From the NCBI RefSeq assembly GCF_964199755.1, contig NC_133903.1, forward strand, positions 5,907,001 to 5,971,000: a DNA stretch of 64,000 nt, given 5' to 3'. Source of the DNA: Larus michahellis. Its lineage: Eukaryota; Chordata; Aves; Charadriiformes; Laridae. Shown in pieces: positions 40,101 to 52,200 of this stretch (position 1 is its first letter; every line of letters begins with the position of its first letter). The notes beneath the pieces were generated by a model. That model did not search any database and was not told where the DNA came from. It saw nothing but the letters and a program-made list of their open reading frames with translations. A program made the position numbers and the translations under genes.

Positions 40101-43100
40101 AACCAAGCTGAAGGGAGCTGGTTCTGCCTTGGTGTAGCAGCACGTACGGCCTAGGAAACCGTGGGCTGGCTGGGGTTGTGTTGGGTGACGGCGGTGGGGT
40201 GGGTTTTTTTTTTTTGCTTTTTTTAATGTCTTCATTAGCAATTCTGGCACTAAATGTAGTGATATTCTCCGAGGTGAATTTGAGGACTTAAATATCTTGG
40301 CCTGAATAGGGGTATAAAAATAGAAGCCTACAGCAGTTAGATGCTTCTGCCGATCTTCCCTCTGAAGGACAAGGGGCCGAATTGCTTGCACTCCGTTGTG
40401 AGAAGGGGCACCCTTGCTTCTCTGCAGCCTCCCTCCTGGGGGCTCAGGCCTGGTTTTGGTGGCCCAGCAATGGTTCCTAACAGGATTTGTGCTGCCCTGA
40501 AGATGGCCAGGCACTGGAAATTCGTTGTCTCAAGCTTGGCCCTCATAACCCGCTGTCCCTGTGCTCCGCAGCCTCTGTTACGCTGCAGTGGAGGGTGCTG
40601 GGTGCTCTCTGCAGGCTGCTGGGAGCTGTGGTTTTGTGTTGTTTTGGTTTTTTTTTTCCCTGTGCTCCAAGTGTGGAGGTTTCTCTGGTTTTGCAAACGC
40701 CCACGAGTGCCTCAGCTCCTGGGGTTTGAGCTCACCCACCTGTGCTTCCCAGAGGACTCCCAAGCTGATGGAAAAAACTGTGGGGATCCCCTCTGCATTG
40801 CACCCGCCGTGGGTGAATGGCCAGAGGAGGAAAGGGGCTGGACATCCCTTGCGGGGATGCGGGACAGGCCGCCTTTGCTGTGTTCCTGCTCGGGGTTCCC
40901 ATGTCCGGGAGCGCGGATCCAGGGTGTTTAGCCCCCACCATCTCTGCAGGCAGCGGGTCCTGGCGTGATGCTCCAGTGGCCTGGGCACAGACGAGTCATC
41001 CCGGGGCTGGTTTGCGATGGGCTGAAATGCTGACACTGATGAGCCCCAGGTAGAGTTGGACCTGAAGCTCAAATTTTCTTCAGATCTGCCTCTTCTGTGG
41101 TTTTGTTGGCTTTTTTTTTTTTTTTCTTCTTCTTCCTTTGGAGTATTTCAAAGGAGGCTCCTGCTCTTAAACCGTCACGGCTGCTAGGCAGCAGTTGCTG
41201 TCAGCATTAATCCATCTGCAAGACTCTCATTTTCAGCTGGAGATAACTTCTAGCTGCTGCAATGCTGCTGTGTAAAACAGCCTCGCTCGCCTCGGGACAA
41301 AGACGGTTTCTTGAGCGCTCACTGAAGCACAGATTTCTGGCTCGGGCCCACTCCTCACGAGCCAGCTGGGGGTGGCTCGTGGCCCTGGGCAGCGTTTGCC
41401 CCGTGCTCTCAGGACAAGGGGCAGCGGCAGGGCAGCCGGCACTATTGCATTGAGCAATTTTTCCACCTAGGACCAGGAAAACCTTGGGTGTCCTTCATGC
41501 AATCTTGTTAGCTAATTGTTATTAGCAACCTCCAACTTCTTCCTAAAGGCTGAAAACTACCACAAGAGGGCAGGAGCTGATGCTGCTGTTTCTAGTTTTG
41601 GTAGAAAGGGCTGCAAATACCAGTTCCTAAAGACTATCCAAATGATTTTTGGTTTTCTGGAGGGTTTGATTCCCAAGCTGCTGTTCAGTCTACGCCCTTG
41701 GCTGTCTCCCTCCCGGGTGGCTTCCAGGGTGGTGGCAGGAAAACCCTCCCATGAAGTGAGCCTGGTCCTGCTGGGCAGCGCTCTCCAAAGCTCCTCTGGA
41801 GCGGAGAAGGGCTTCTGCAAAGTCCTCAACTCTCTCACAGGCTTCATTGGCCTCTAGCGGGTCTCGCTCTGTTTTGACGGCCTTGTAGCCTCATCCTGTG
41901 TCGAGACACATGTTCTGAATAAAGATTTTTATTTTTTTTTTTTAACTTTTTTTTTTTCCTGACCATTTTGAATTAGGAGGTTAATGGCCAATTTCACTGT
42001 CTGGGAGAGACTTAAGCGTGACAGAACGGGAGCCGCAGCGCCAGCTGACAGCCCCACGCTGCCATCTGTGCTGCAGGGGGCTGGGAACTCCGGTCCGGCT
42101 TTGAGTAAAAGGGAGAATGATTAACTGGTAAACGGGCAGGGTGGCTGCAGCCGTCTGGAGAGTGGGCGAAAGGAAATTACATTGAGCCTCCGCTACAGCA
42201 AGGCTGGGTTTTTCGGGGTTTTGTCTGTTCTTAAAGCATGGGTTCATGAACTGCGAGGAACACTTACGGGTCATAAATCCCGTCCATGTTAATGTCACCT
42301 GGTCTTGCGGCACAGCGTGGTGTCTATCTTTACTCCTCTGTCATGAGAGCAGAGATTCTCTCCAGGGTGAAACCGCTGCCAACTCTCCGCCACGCCGGAG
42401 CGCCAAAGACTTAAACCACAGACGGTTTTCCAGAAAAATTCCAAGGGCAGCAGCAAGCCTGTCTCTGGGAGAAGAGTATGTTTCTGAGAGAGATCAACAG
42501 TTGCTTCTTGGAACAAAGGAACGGCATCGAACTCGGGAAGCACATGCTGAAAACATCACCCCCCCACGTGCCCTTGTGTAAGGAAGAAAGTGTGTCAGAC
42601 CGAAAAGCTCCCGCAGTGAAGCGCTCACAAACTAAGCATGTTCTTAAGGCCTTGAAGAAGGTACGTGAGGTTCTTAACGTGCTCGGGACACTGAGGAGTC
42701 AAAAAAAACCCAAAAAACCCTCAGCCAAACCCCGAGACAATAGGCAAAAAGCTCTAATAATGCAGGTAGTGTGGGATCTGCTTAGTCACGTGTCTTAAAT
42801 ACGGATTTATGGAGTTTGAGGGTGTTTATTTTTTTTTTTTTAAACCCTTGCTTTTTCACGGTTTTCTTCTTCTTTGCAGCTTGGCTGGGAAGGGTGAAGC
42901 TGTGCGCACGCAGGTGTGGGTTTTGATGACTCGCAGCGTGGTAAGCATCCAAGGACTCCTTTGAAAGCGGAGCAGTTCAGGCGATGGGTGGTAGCGCCAC
43001 ATAAATTCACGGCACATTGGTAGTGCCAATAAATTCACTGCACCCCCGTGGGCACCAAGTTTGGGCTTTATCTGGGTTTAACAGGTTTCTCATGAGTAGA

Positions 43101-43400
43101 ATCTCTGTTGCGCAGTTTTGCTCTAATTGGAATGGGGGCAGGTAACTGTGCTCAAGGGAAAAATGGTATTTAAGCAGCTGTAGGTTTAATGTTTGCCTTT
43201 CAAGCGCTTCAAACACAGATATTTATCCTGCTACTGTAGCTAACTGCTTCCCAAATACTTTCGAAAAGGAAACAAAATTCCTTGCATCTCCTCTGAGCCA
43301 ACAGGAAATACTTATTAATTTGGATTCCAACATGACTCAGTTCAGAGATTAAAACAGTTGCCAAAACAACTGGTGGAGGAGCTTACTGGAAGTGTAAAAC
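37106..43400. other. Intergenic region between EPN2 and B9D1, no recognised gene
   Basis: GC-rich DNA with many overlapping open frames on both strands (up to 196 codons near 40341-40931). They are typical of stop-poor GC-rich sequence, lack similarity to anything I know and lack splice support. T-runs occur at about 40206-40216 and 41111-41126. AATAAA hexamers occur near 37967, 39425 and 41918. The last is followed by a T-rich run and could be the 3' end of an unannotated plus-strand transcript. Confidence 0.6.
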
Positions 43401-43929
43401 CAACAAAAATAAGACAGGAAAAAAGTAAAAGATGAAAAATGGCCTGTAACCATGTTTGGGAAAGTATTTATAAATAGTATAGAAGAAGCTAACGCTCACA
43501 ACAAAATTACAGTGATCACATTATCTTTTCAGAAATTATATTTATTCAGTCACACCACTCAGCAGGAAATAGTAACTCTCGCTAACTGGGCGCTTTGTTT
43601 GATATGTCCTGGAGGCTCCGCAGTTCAACACTGTCTGTTATTACTTGTATTTTTACAGTTTCAAGGTCTTGGTAGTTCACTTACAGGGTGGCATCATGTT
43701 AAGTCGTTCTCACAGTCATCGCTTGGTATTTGCAGTCAAACACAAGAGATTACATGCCCAAGTTTAAATATGAAAATGACTAAGCAATTAGTCATATCAT
43801 TGGAGCATACACTACTTTCTCTTTTGTACCTGTAAGAATACCAGATCCTGGATGATTTAGGGCTTAGAAACATCCATTCTGGCACAAACAAATAAACCCC
43901 CTAGCAGTAGAAAGACAAATCAATGTATT

Positions 43930-45263
43930 TAGAAAACTGTGTTTATTCAGCCTAAAAGAAGAGCGCTAACATTAGCTTAGAGGGGGATTCAGCAAAAGGC
44001 CATGGTACGACATCAGAGAAGCTCTTCAGGCCCAGGCCAGCTCTGTGCCCTTACGCTGCGGCCATCGAAGGACAGCACATTGGCTTTGGAGCTCCCGTCA
44101 CACACTAATAACAACCAACATCTTTTTGGTCCTTCTCTGAGGTTACACAGTGGGAAAGAAAACCTGAGTACAGCAGGCATGAACATCGCTATGCTGCTTT
44201 TCTACTGCCTTTCTTTTGATAAGAAAACCAGCTAAGGAAAGCCGAGGTACATTCGCTGTGTTATGTACCGGCTGGAGGGACCTGCTGAAGGGAGGAGAAC
44301 GTCCCCGCTGTCCTGTGTCTCTGGCACCCGACGCGGAGCTAAACGCTGCTGAGGACTGCACACGTAGCAGCTGGCTTACTGAGACTCTACTTTCTTTGCC
44401 GAGCCTTTCTCTAAAGTTTTTTTTTTTTTTTTTTTTACTCAATATCTGCACTTACCATGCAATTTGTTCTACCGGAAGTTAAAACCATGCAGCAAGGATA
44501 TGTTTTAACACCGTGGTCTCTCTAACGCCTCTAAAATAAACTGGCTGTCCTTTTCTTTTTCTTCCAGAAGATTGACGCAGAAATAAAACCTGGAAATGGA
44601 AGAGTCATCATCTTGTTCTAAATGCAAAAGCCCAGGTTCCTTCACAGAAAAATGTGGGAAGGTTTGTTTCTACTGTGCGTGAGCTATTTTAATTAGTGGC
44701 ACAAACTCTAAAGGATGATGTGGGATTATAAAGAAAACTGCTGTTGCTTTTGCAGAGGGAAGCACATGGCACAGGGAAGTGTGTGTGCATTTCACTGGAG
44801 TTTTTCCATGTTCCCTCCTTTTTGGAAGGTGCAATAATTTCAATTTCCCATTTCTACCAAAAAAAAACATTAGTAAGAAGAACTGGGTTTGCAATGATCT
44901 TCTAAACACAGGAAAACTGCTACAACTATAAACTCTCCTATTCTTTAAGTATATAAAGAGTATACAAAAGGCTGTTATAAAAATATTTTGTTACAGATCT
45001 TATTTTAAGATAGTCTGATATTACTCATAAAAATGCGAACTTTCATCTGATTACATTAATTTACATAATACTTCAACCGGTATGCTTACTGCAAGAATTA
45101 TACTTGGGTAATTATTCCAAAGCCTCATGGGCTTGTGTTTCTTTTGGGATAATGGTCTCAAGTGAAACGTTCCCAGTTTAGGCAGATACTCATTTCCCTT
45201 TGCCACAAAAAGCCCCAAAGTGCTTAACTTCTCTGTGAGCTTTTGAGCATCCCCCGCCTGAGT
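43930..45263 (-). other. B9D1: Putative B9D1 3' UTR
   Basis: AT-rich sequence downstream of the B9D1 stop on the minus strand, without coding potential. Candidate poly(A) signals read on the minus strand are ATTAAA (plus-strand 44688-44693), AATAAA (43942-43947) and AATAAA (43541-43546). The UTR end is not certain; the middle signal was used. A T21-like run near 44420-44437 lies inside it. Confidence 0.35.
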
Positions 45264-45409
45264 TCAATACTTGGGAATCCCTTCTGTAACAGGCACCGGA
45301 GAAGGGCTCTGCATGTCACTCGGGCTCACGTCGTAGCCCAGCTTCTTCATATCTTTGGTCACTACGTTGAAGGAAATGGTCACAAAGCCTTGAGATCGCA
45401 CCCTCGTTA
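45264..45409 (-). CDS. B9D1: B9D1 exon 7 (C-terminal, stop)
   Basis: The acceptor on the minus strand is TTCTAG. The first two bases complete a codon started in exon 6; the exon then reads [26 protein letters not shown] and ends IPKY plus TGA. It carries the final beta strands of the B9 domain and a short variable tail. Confidence 0.94.
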
Positions 45410-48212
45410 CTAGAAGAAATAAGACGTGAATAAAACTGGTTAAAAGAGGTGTTTGAATGGCTATTGAACTCCCCACATATCCAGGTAGGACTGTCCTCAG
45501 CAGGAACAAATAGTCCTTTTTTTAACAGAAGGTGGATGGCCGAGCTGTGGCCTGCTGTCGCACGAGGGCTACAGGCAGAGCTCCCTGGGACTTACCTTCT
45601 CTTCCTTCTCCCTGGGCTACCACTCTGGGGTCAGTAAATTCTGGACGTCTCCCTGTGAACCAGCTTGGAGAAGAAAACAGAAAAGAATTAATTGGATACA
45701 TTCACTAGTGTTTAGATTTGATATAGTTCATTATATGCACGTTAAAAAATCAAAGGGGGGGGGTGTTAATGAGACTCCCAGCTTCTGTTTGTAGTAGAGA
45801 GTTTTGAAGACTGATTCATTTTATTGCTGATCTACTTTGATCAAAGACAAGTTTTGTCTCTCTGAGGAGAAAAAGGAAACCAATTTCATACACGTTACGT
45901 TAAATCCCAGTTATTTCTGGTCTAGACAGAATTTTTCTATGGCAAAGATGTTTTTAAAACTCTTGATTACACAGCGTAACAGAGAGGCTTGGACACTTTG
46001 AATACATCAGAGGGGCACGTAATACAAAAGTATATAAATTAGAGCGTAGATTCTACAAAAAGGGGTATCACAAACAGAAGAAAAGTCAAGCAGTTGAATC
46101 CTGGCTGTTGGGTACAGAGGTTCCCACGCTGACTATGACTCAAAGTGCTCAAGTACCACAAGGCTGGCTCCCTTGGTACGGGCAATCCACAACTGAACTA
46201 TCAGCTCACAGATCGTTCAGACTGTACTTAATACAAAGGAAAGAAAAAACCTTAATACCTTCAGTTTCTGGGTAAAGACTGCTACTTCAGAAGGGGGGTG
46301 TGTGGGTAAACAAGACAAAGCTTACAGCAAAGGCATTCTAGATGGAAGAAAAGATAGAACTAGGAATTGTTTTTCCACGTTCTGCCTTTACTTTCCAGGT
46401 TGCTTTTAACGTGGCTATCCTTCAAGCAAAGCCCCTAGCTACAGTAAGATTTAGGGATGGACTGCAGCACAGCTCCTTAGAGTCCAGCGACAACTAAAAC
46501 GCTCTGTAAAATTAGTCAAAATTAGCACCTCTGCAAGTCACATCACTGACATGAATCAGCCTGTGGAACATGGAGCTGCCACTCAGTACAAGAACTCGTG
46601 TATCAGTCTGCTCTGCTGAAATTAGTTCTGTTCCAAACCGACAGCGTTCAAATGTGACGATGAAAAACAGATGAGTTAGCATTACTGCAAGCAGGGAGTT
46701 TTAAGAAAATTCTTCAGAAAACCTAGACACCTAAAAATGTGATTTTACCTGTAAAACTCAAAACTATCTGGTTATGATACAAAGTATTCACACATATGCA
46801 CCAGTCAGTAGCTGGAGATACCTTTGTGATTAACAGCAAGAAGGACTTTTTTTTTTTTTTTTTTAAAAAGTATTTAATTATTACCTTGTAAACTTCTGCA
46901 GCGTAGATGTAGACTCTGGAACAAACATAGCGATGGTTCTTGTATGCCTAAAACAAACATGAGAGGCACAGAACTTACTTAAGGAATGAACCAAACAGCA
47001 CTGGCAAGACTTTTTATATTTATAAAGCCATATCAGGCCACCAAACATCTCAAAGTAAAAATACTTTCCCTTCTACAAAGAAAGGGTTTGTTTGCATAGG
47101 AAGAGCATATCTTCCTCCATTTCCAGGAGCAGGAACAAAAGCTTAACATGTGCTGAGAGTGATGGGAAGAACAAACGTACTGCACTTTCTACATACCAGT
47201 TTTGACTTTACAGAATTGTCTACAGGACTACCAGAAATTATTTGATAACCAGGGGCTGCTGCTAGAAAATCCATGCTCTTTGTAACGAACAGAGAGGACA
47301 CGATAAGGACATATGGGAACATTTTTGTTTCTGAAACAACATAGTAACTGGAAAAAAAATCTCCGTTTCAGTCCTGAACAACAGGTTGTCACCTCACCTT
47401 CCAGGTGTGAAGGGAACGTGAACAGCTCCATAACCTCTGACCACATCGTTTCCAAAGAAGTCAGGTCCGTAGACACTCACTACAATCTGTGGCCCTGCAA
47501 ATGAAGCGGGTGTGAGAGGGGGGCCTGGACTGCGAGCTGGATCCCACCACTCCCAGCACTCACAGCCAGACGGGTTGGTGCTCTTGAAGGTAATGTCGAT
47601 GGGGAAGTTCCAGACGAGTGTGGTGGGCGCGACGTCGCTCTTGGAGGTGATCTGGGAGATGCCCTCCTCCAGGCCCTGTGGGGAGAATGGGTCATGGGAC
47701 AGGGGCCTGCGCTAAGCCTGTTACAGACATGCTGCCGGCGGGCCTGGCAGGCAGGCTGGGTTTCAGAGGTGCCGAATGGGGTCTTACCGCTGTGGGAACC
47801 CAGTCTTGGCCGTAGACGAAGCAGAACTTGCAGTACAGGTCGTCAAATCCGGGGAACTGCGGGGGAGAAAGGCTGCGTTGATGGAGAATTACCGGCACTG
47901 GGGGCCAGCCCAAGTCATCGGGCTGAGGGCAGCCTGCACCACCACGACTAGGAGCCAGCCCGCGGCGGGGGCTGAGGCCGGGCAGGGTTTGGGGGCCTGA
48001 GGCCCAGCCCGCCGGACCGGCACCCGGGCGGAGACAGGGCTGCGCTGCCGAGGCCCAAGCCGGGCTGTGTCGCGGGGGGACGGGGCTTCCCGCTCCTCTG
48101 GGGGCCGGCGGGACCCCCCCCACACTGCCCGTGGCGGCCTGCTCACCTGCCCGCTCTCGATCTGCCCGTTGACCGCCAGCAGGAAGACGCTGGGGCTACC
48201 GGCGGCCGCCAT
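45264..48212 (-). CDS. B9D1: B9 domain-containing protein 1, ciliary transition zone (7 exons, 206 aa)
   Basis: B9D1 is a component of the tectonic/B9 (MKS) complex at the ciliary transition zone, where it helps gate membrane proteins; human loss causes Meckel and Joubert syndromes. Minus-strand exons in order are 48147-48212, 47788-47856, 47564-47675, 47398-47494, 46885-46947, 45596-45663 and 45264-45409. They total 621 nt with GT-AG boundaries and compatible phases. The translation starts [22 protein letters not shown] and contains [34 protein letters not shown] and [16 protein letters not shown], nearly identical to remembered vertebrate B9D1. The C2-like B9 domain covers most of the protein, about residues 10-175. 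Length fits the human protein (204 aa). The C-terminal 20 residues ([19 protein letters not shown]) are the least conserved. An in-frame upstream ATG at 48266 could add 18 residues. Confidence 0.95.
45596..45663 (-). CDS. B9D1: B9D1 exon 6
   Basis: 68 nt, acceptor CTCCAAG, donor GTAAGT. Encodes [23 protein letters not shown], matching human [23 protein letters not shown] almost throughout. The AAG acceptor is less usual than CAG. Confidence 0.94.
45664..46884 (-). other. B9D1: B9D1 intron 5
   Basis: A 1.2 kb intron, the longest of the gene. It holds a G10 run near 45756-45765 and a T-run at about 46848-46864 on the plus strand. I saw no hairpin that I would call a microRNA and no repeat family. 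Confidence 0.75.
46885..46947 (-). CDS. B9D1: B9D1 exon 5
   Basis: 63 nt, acceptor GTTTTAG, donor GTAATA. Encodes [20 protein letters not shown] with split arginine/serine codons at each end, matching human [20 protein letters not shown]. The phase 2-2 symmetry means it could be skipped in frame. Confidence 0.94.
46948..47397 (-). other. B9D1: B9D1 intron 4
   Basis: A 450 bp intron with nothing recognisable beyond short A/T runs. Confidence 0.75.
47398..47494 (-). CDS. B9D1: B9D1 exon 4
   Basis: 97 nt, acceptor TTTGCAG, donor GTGAGG. Encodes [32 protein letters not shown], the signature core of the B9 domain. Confidence 0.95.
47564..47675 (-). CDS. B9D1: B9D1 exon 3
   Basis: 112 nt, acceptor CCCACAG, donor GTGAGT. 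Encodes [37 protein letters not shown]. Compared with human as remembered (KSQDVRQALVWNF), the [13 protein letters not shown] stretch is one residue shorter. Confidence 0.94.
47788..47856 (-). CDS. B9D1: B9D1 exon 2
   Basis: 69 nt in phase 0-0, acceptor CCCGCAG, donor GTAAGA. Encodes [23 protein letters not shown], close to human [23 protein letters not shown]. Confidence 0.95.
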
Positions 48213-48560
48213 GGCGTCGGGCGCGGCCCGCCCCGTTGCCAGGGGCCGCGCTCCGGCCGTTGCCATGGCTACGGACGGCGCGGCGGCGGGGACAGCCTTC
48301 CTCGGCGGACGGCGCTTCGCGGAGCGCCCGCTGCCGGCGGCCTCCTGTCGCTTCCCAAAGGCGGGCGGATCGTCCCCAAAACGCGAGCAGACACCCCCAA
48401 AACGCGGGCAGCCCCCGCCGGGGCCAGCCGTACCCCGCCGGGGCGGGCCGGCAGCGCTGCCTCCCTCACCGCGGCCTGGCCCTGCCGCCCCCTCACCCGC
48501 ACCAGGCCTGAGGGGCCGGGGCTGAGGCCTGCCGGCCGCTCTCCCCGTTTATTCTTCATA
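47870..48560. promoter_or_regulatory. B9D1: CpG island over the B9D1 5' end
   Basis: Very GC- and CpG-rich DNA spanning B9D1 exon 1, part of intron 1 and about 350 bp upstream, with AT-rich DNA resuming near 48560. This is the expected promoter for a broadly expressed ciliary gene. No TATA box was evident. A near-repeat of CCCCAAAACGCG occurs twice at about 48373-48405. The plus-strand open frame across it (48067-48525) is a by-product of base composition. Confidence 0.7.
48147..48212 (-). CDS. B9D1: B9D1 exon 1 (start)
   Basis: Encodes [22 protein letters not shown] with donor GTGAGC. The chosen ATG matches the family N-terminus and has a strong GCCATGG context. Confidence 0.9.
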
Positions 48561-51500
48561 ACGCCTCATATTTTGAACTTTCTGGATTTATTGCTTTGTA
48601 ATGTTATCAGCCCCATTAAGCTCTTTTTAAAGCGCGGGCAGGGACTGGCAGCAGCAGGCGCCGAGGACGTGGCCACTAGATGTTGCTGCTGGCCGGGCCG
48701 AAGCGTCTGCCTCCGCTGCCGGGCGAGGGCCAGAGCCATGAGATGTTTTCCAGGGAAAAAAGGCATTTGGGATCAGTGAGAAATGGTGCCTTTTGGAGTC
48801 TCCAGAGGGTTGCCCTCGCGAGCCAGGCTGGTGTGAGCAGAGGGAGAGGCCGTTGGGGTCATTAGTGTCCCACAGCAAGGCGATTATTGCTCCGGCCTTA
48901 CGGGAGCAAGCCATGCCGCCATAACGCCGTTGTCTGGCACATCCAGTGGGAAAGGGAGGAAATGGGATTGTTCTGGTTTAATTATCCTGCTCTAATTAAA
49001 AGTAGGGGTGAATTTTGCACATAATCAAGGCAGACGAATGTGCTGAGGCTCTGCAGAGCTGGAACCATTGAAATCTGCTGACCAGGTCTTGCTGTTTCCC
49101 CACAGAGGCAGCGACAGGATGGTGCTGGCCCAGCTGGGCTGTGGAATCTTCGCCACCCATGCGCTCGTCGGCGCCATGGAGGCTTGTGGCCCGTCTACCA
49201 TCTGCTGCAGGTCATCCCTTCACCTCCTTCCTGCAGCCTGGACAATGCTCCCCTCATTGAGAGCGATCCGGAGGGCATTTGATTGCTGCCAGGCCCTCTG
49301 GGGAAGGATGGGAGGAATGAAGGAAGCCCCGTCTCAGTGCCCATTTGGGTTTCCTGTGCTGTGGCTGCAACAAGTGAGAGACCTTTGTCACATGGGCTGA
49401 GCAGAGTTACAGACTAGGATGGCTGGGAAAACACCTCAGTCCTTGTCCGCGTCCGCTAGCTCTATTTTATCTCCCTTCTGGCAGACCTGGTGGAGATGGC
49501 TTTGCTGCTTTGGCTCGCTACAGTGCCACACAGTGGGCTGTTCTTTGCAGGTGTCTTTCCTTAATGCAAAGGGACACCCCAGGATCCCGCCTCTTCTGTC
49601 CAAAGAGGTGGCGTGGTTTATGTTAGACTGAAAGTAAACTACCATTACACTTTGTGCTGAAAGATACCTTCCATATTCTAGTAGACGTATTCTCTGTCAA
49701 TATCTATTTCAACTTGATTTTTCAGGTTTTATTTGTTTGATTGGTTTTGGTTGTTTTTTGTTTGGTTTTTTTTTTTTTTTTTTTTTTAATATTCAGCAAA
49801 CAAATTTGGCCAAGAGAAGAGTGGGAGAAAAGCAGAAGGGATGGGAGAGATTGGATGCCCCTCAGAAATGCTTCAGAGAAAATAATTCATTTGAACGGAA
49901 AATTATCAGGGGAGAAAATAAAACAGTTCTCCACCAGCTGTCCGATGCAGCTAGCAAGGCTGTTTAATTAACACTTTACTTGGCTACCCGCTACCTCAGA
50001 GCTAGCTAAGAGCCAATTTAAGAATTTTTTTTTTTCTTGCCTGGCAAGTAATACACAGCTGCTGGAGGAGTTAATATCAGCACTGGGAGACCTTCCCCAT
50101 GACAGAGAGAAGGCAGCAGGGTTATTCAGCAGCTATGACTCATCCGTACTTGCTTGTGGAAGGACTCTGTCCCCTCCCAGTCGTAACGAGACCTTTTTTT
50201 CTTTCCTCCCTTGCATGCCAGTCTTGTTCTAATTAGCTGTATTTTTAATCTTTGCGAGTAGAATGAAATCCCAAGCAAGGAAGCAGTTTTACCCTGCTGG
50301 AAAACTTAATTAATGATCCATCTGAGAGTTTGATTTCCAAGCGTAATGAAAGCCTGTGCATGGTGGTGAATCCATGGGTGTTACTTAACGATGTTGCTAT
50401 TTCTCTTGGCCACGTAAAACATTCACCTCTTCTCTCAGACTTGCCCTGCTCCTGTGAGATGTGAAGGGACTAATGGGAAGCCTCCCTGGGGGGCTTGGGG
50501 CCGCAGCCATCCTCGCAGGGAGGAAGGGCACTGGCCTGCTGCTGGCTGACTTGTCTTCTGTTGCAGATGCTGTGCCCATGTTGGGTTCCCAGCTCCAAAA
50601 CAACAATTCCTGGTCTGGCGAGCGCACTGTACCAACCTCCGTGCACAAGGCATGTGAAACAGCTAAGAGAATTATGTTTTCTTCATTCCCAGAAAGAGCC
50701 AGGGGTTGGAAATATCCAAATTGCTTGGAACTCTGTCACTAAGAGCTTCTGAATGAAGCCGATGTACCTTGATCTGACTCCCAGAGCCGAGCAGCTGCCT
50801 TGCTCCTGGGGTGATGGGCTTCTGGGGAGGCCGGAGCACCGTGGTGCTCTTGGAGGCGTTTGTGCTGTCGCTGTTTCCATAGGGATTGACTCCGCACTTG
50901 TGTGGGCGATGGCTGCTCTAGCCCTTGGGACTGGGGGAGCCGGTGGAGGCTCTCCTCCTCCTGGGAGGCAGGCAGTAGCCCCGTGATGGAGGGCGGTAGA
51001 GCCGGTGGTGTGTATCTCCTACCATCCCTGTTGCCCATCACCTGGTCTCTGGGCTCCTTTGGCGTAATTGCAATAGCAGTAGCAAAGCTGCTCGCTGCTG
51101 CTGAGGAGAGAGAGTGCTTAAAAGCCCTGTGCTGCAGGGAGATACCCAGAAAGCAGGTACTTTGTCACCATTACATTTTCAAGTATGATTAAACCAACCC
51201 CGCGGCTGATTCATTGCTTCCAACAGGCGCTCGGGGAAGGTGGGTGAGACAGAAACGACAATACAGTGGCACAACAGAAAAGTTTATTTTTAATCCCAAA
51301 TATTTACGATCAACACCTGCTAAATGGCCAGTGAAATACATTTTATGGTGTCATTAATCTGCAATAAACCGTTTTTATTTTTAGACTGTTTGCACAACGT
51401 TGCCAGCCTGACTCATCCCTGCCTGCGTTTTATCTCTGCGAGGAGGCTGCGGAGAGCTTCCCTGCCCTTTGTCTTAACAGCCTTTTACTTCTGTTCTCAG

Positions 51501-52079
51501 CGCTCTTCCCACCTGCTGCTCAAATCAAACGGCACGGGAGAAGGATATTCTCCTAACATCAAACGACGTATCAGAGGAGCATATTCTTGCTGTAATTCTC
51601 GCTGAATATGTTTACCTGGAGATTTATTTTGGTGGGAAAGTGATTGGGCGAAGACAGCTGGGGCGAACTTTTGTGTTACGTGTCTGAACACTGCGAGCCA
51701 GCCGGGAAACAAGGCCCGAGGGGGTTGTGGCTGCACCAGGAGGGTCCCCGTCACCCTGGGCACAGCGGGGAGGTGGCTTTGCTGGGACAGAGGGGGACAC
51801 ACCACGCTTTGTAACCCCGGCCAGGTGTGAACCCGAGGAGACTCGCTCCATCCTCAGCTCAAGCATGTTTTACCAATATCCCCGCAGGGCAAAAAGCCAA
51901 AGATGACATTTCAATATCTAATATTCTGCTCCCCCTCGTTACGCTGGGTAATTTAGCAGGTTGGGGGCCGGCTCTGACACCCCCCCTGCCCGTGTGGGCA
52001 CCAGCCCTGCGCCAGGCAGAGCACCGCTGGGAACGGGAGGTGTCGCTGCCAGCAAGCTGTGAAATGCCTGGTCTTCTAT

Positions 52080-52200
52080 GAAGAATTAATTTGTATTGGA
52101 ACTTGTTACCATTTGTGAGATTTTTTTTTTTATTTTTTTTTTTGGTTAATGAGGAAAATTAATTAATGCCTCGGTCTGAGCCAGTCAGAATAAATTAACG
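52080..52200. promoter_or_regulatory. Candidate conserved non-coding element, TAATTA-containing
   Basis: An AT-rich block in GC-rich surroundings. It holds ATTAAT, a T-run of about 20, and overlapping AATTAATTAAT around 52157-52167, ending in TCAGAATAAATTAAC. Regulatory function is inferred only from composition and homeodomain-type cores. Confidence 0.25.

Noticed and set aside
40341-40931. 196-codon plus-strand frame and several overlapping frames in the EPN2-B9D1 gap
   Set aside because: Multiple long frames on both strands at the same place indicate stop-poor GC-rich DNA. None is recognisable.
42478-42798. 106-codon Lys-rich plus-strand frame
   Set aside because: Basic composition arises from an A-rich stretch near 42700. 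No family resemblance, splice support or conserved start context.
46000-46880. Possible intronic microRNA in B9D1, prompted by the human locus
   Set aside because: I found no convincing hairpin or sequence resembling the human intronic microRNA, which I recall as primate-restricted.
48067-48525. 152-codon plus-strand frame across the B9D1 promoter
   Set aside because: Pro/Arg/Ala/Gly-rich translation expected from a CpG island. It overlaps B9D1 exon 1 in antisense and resembles no protein.
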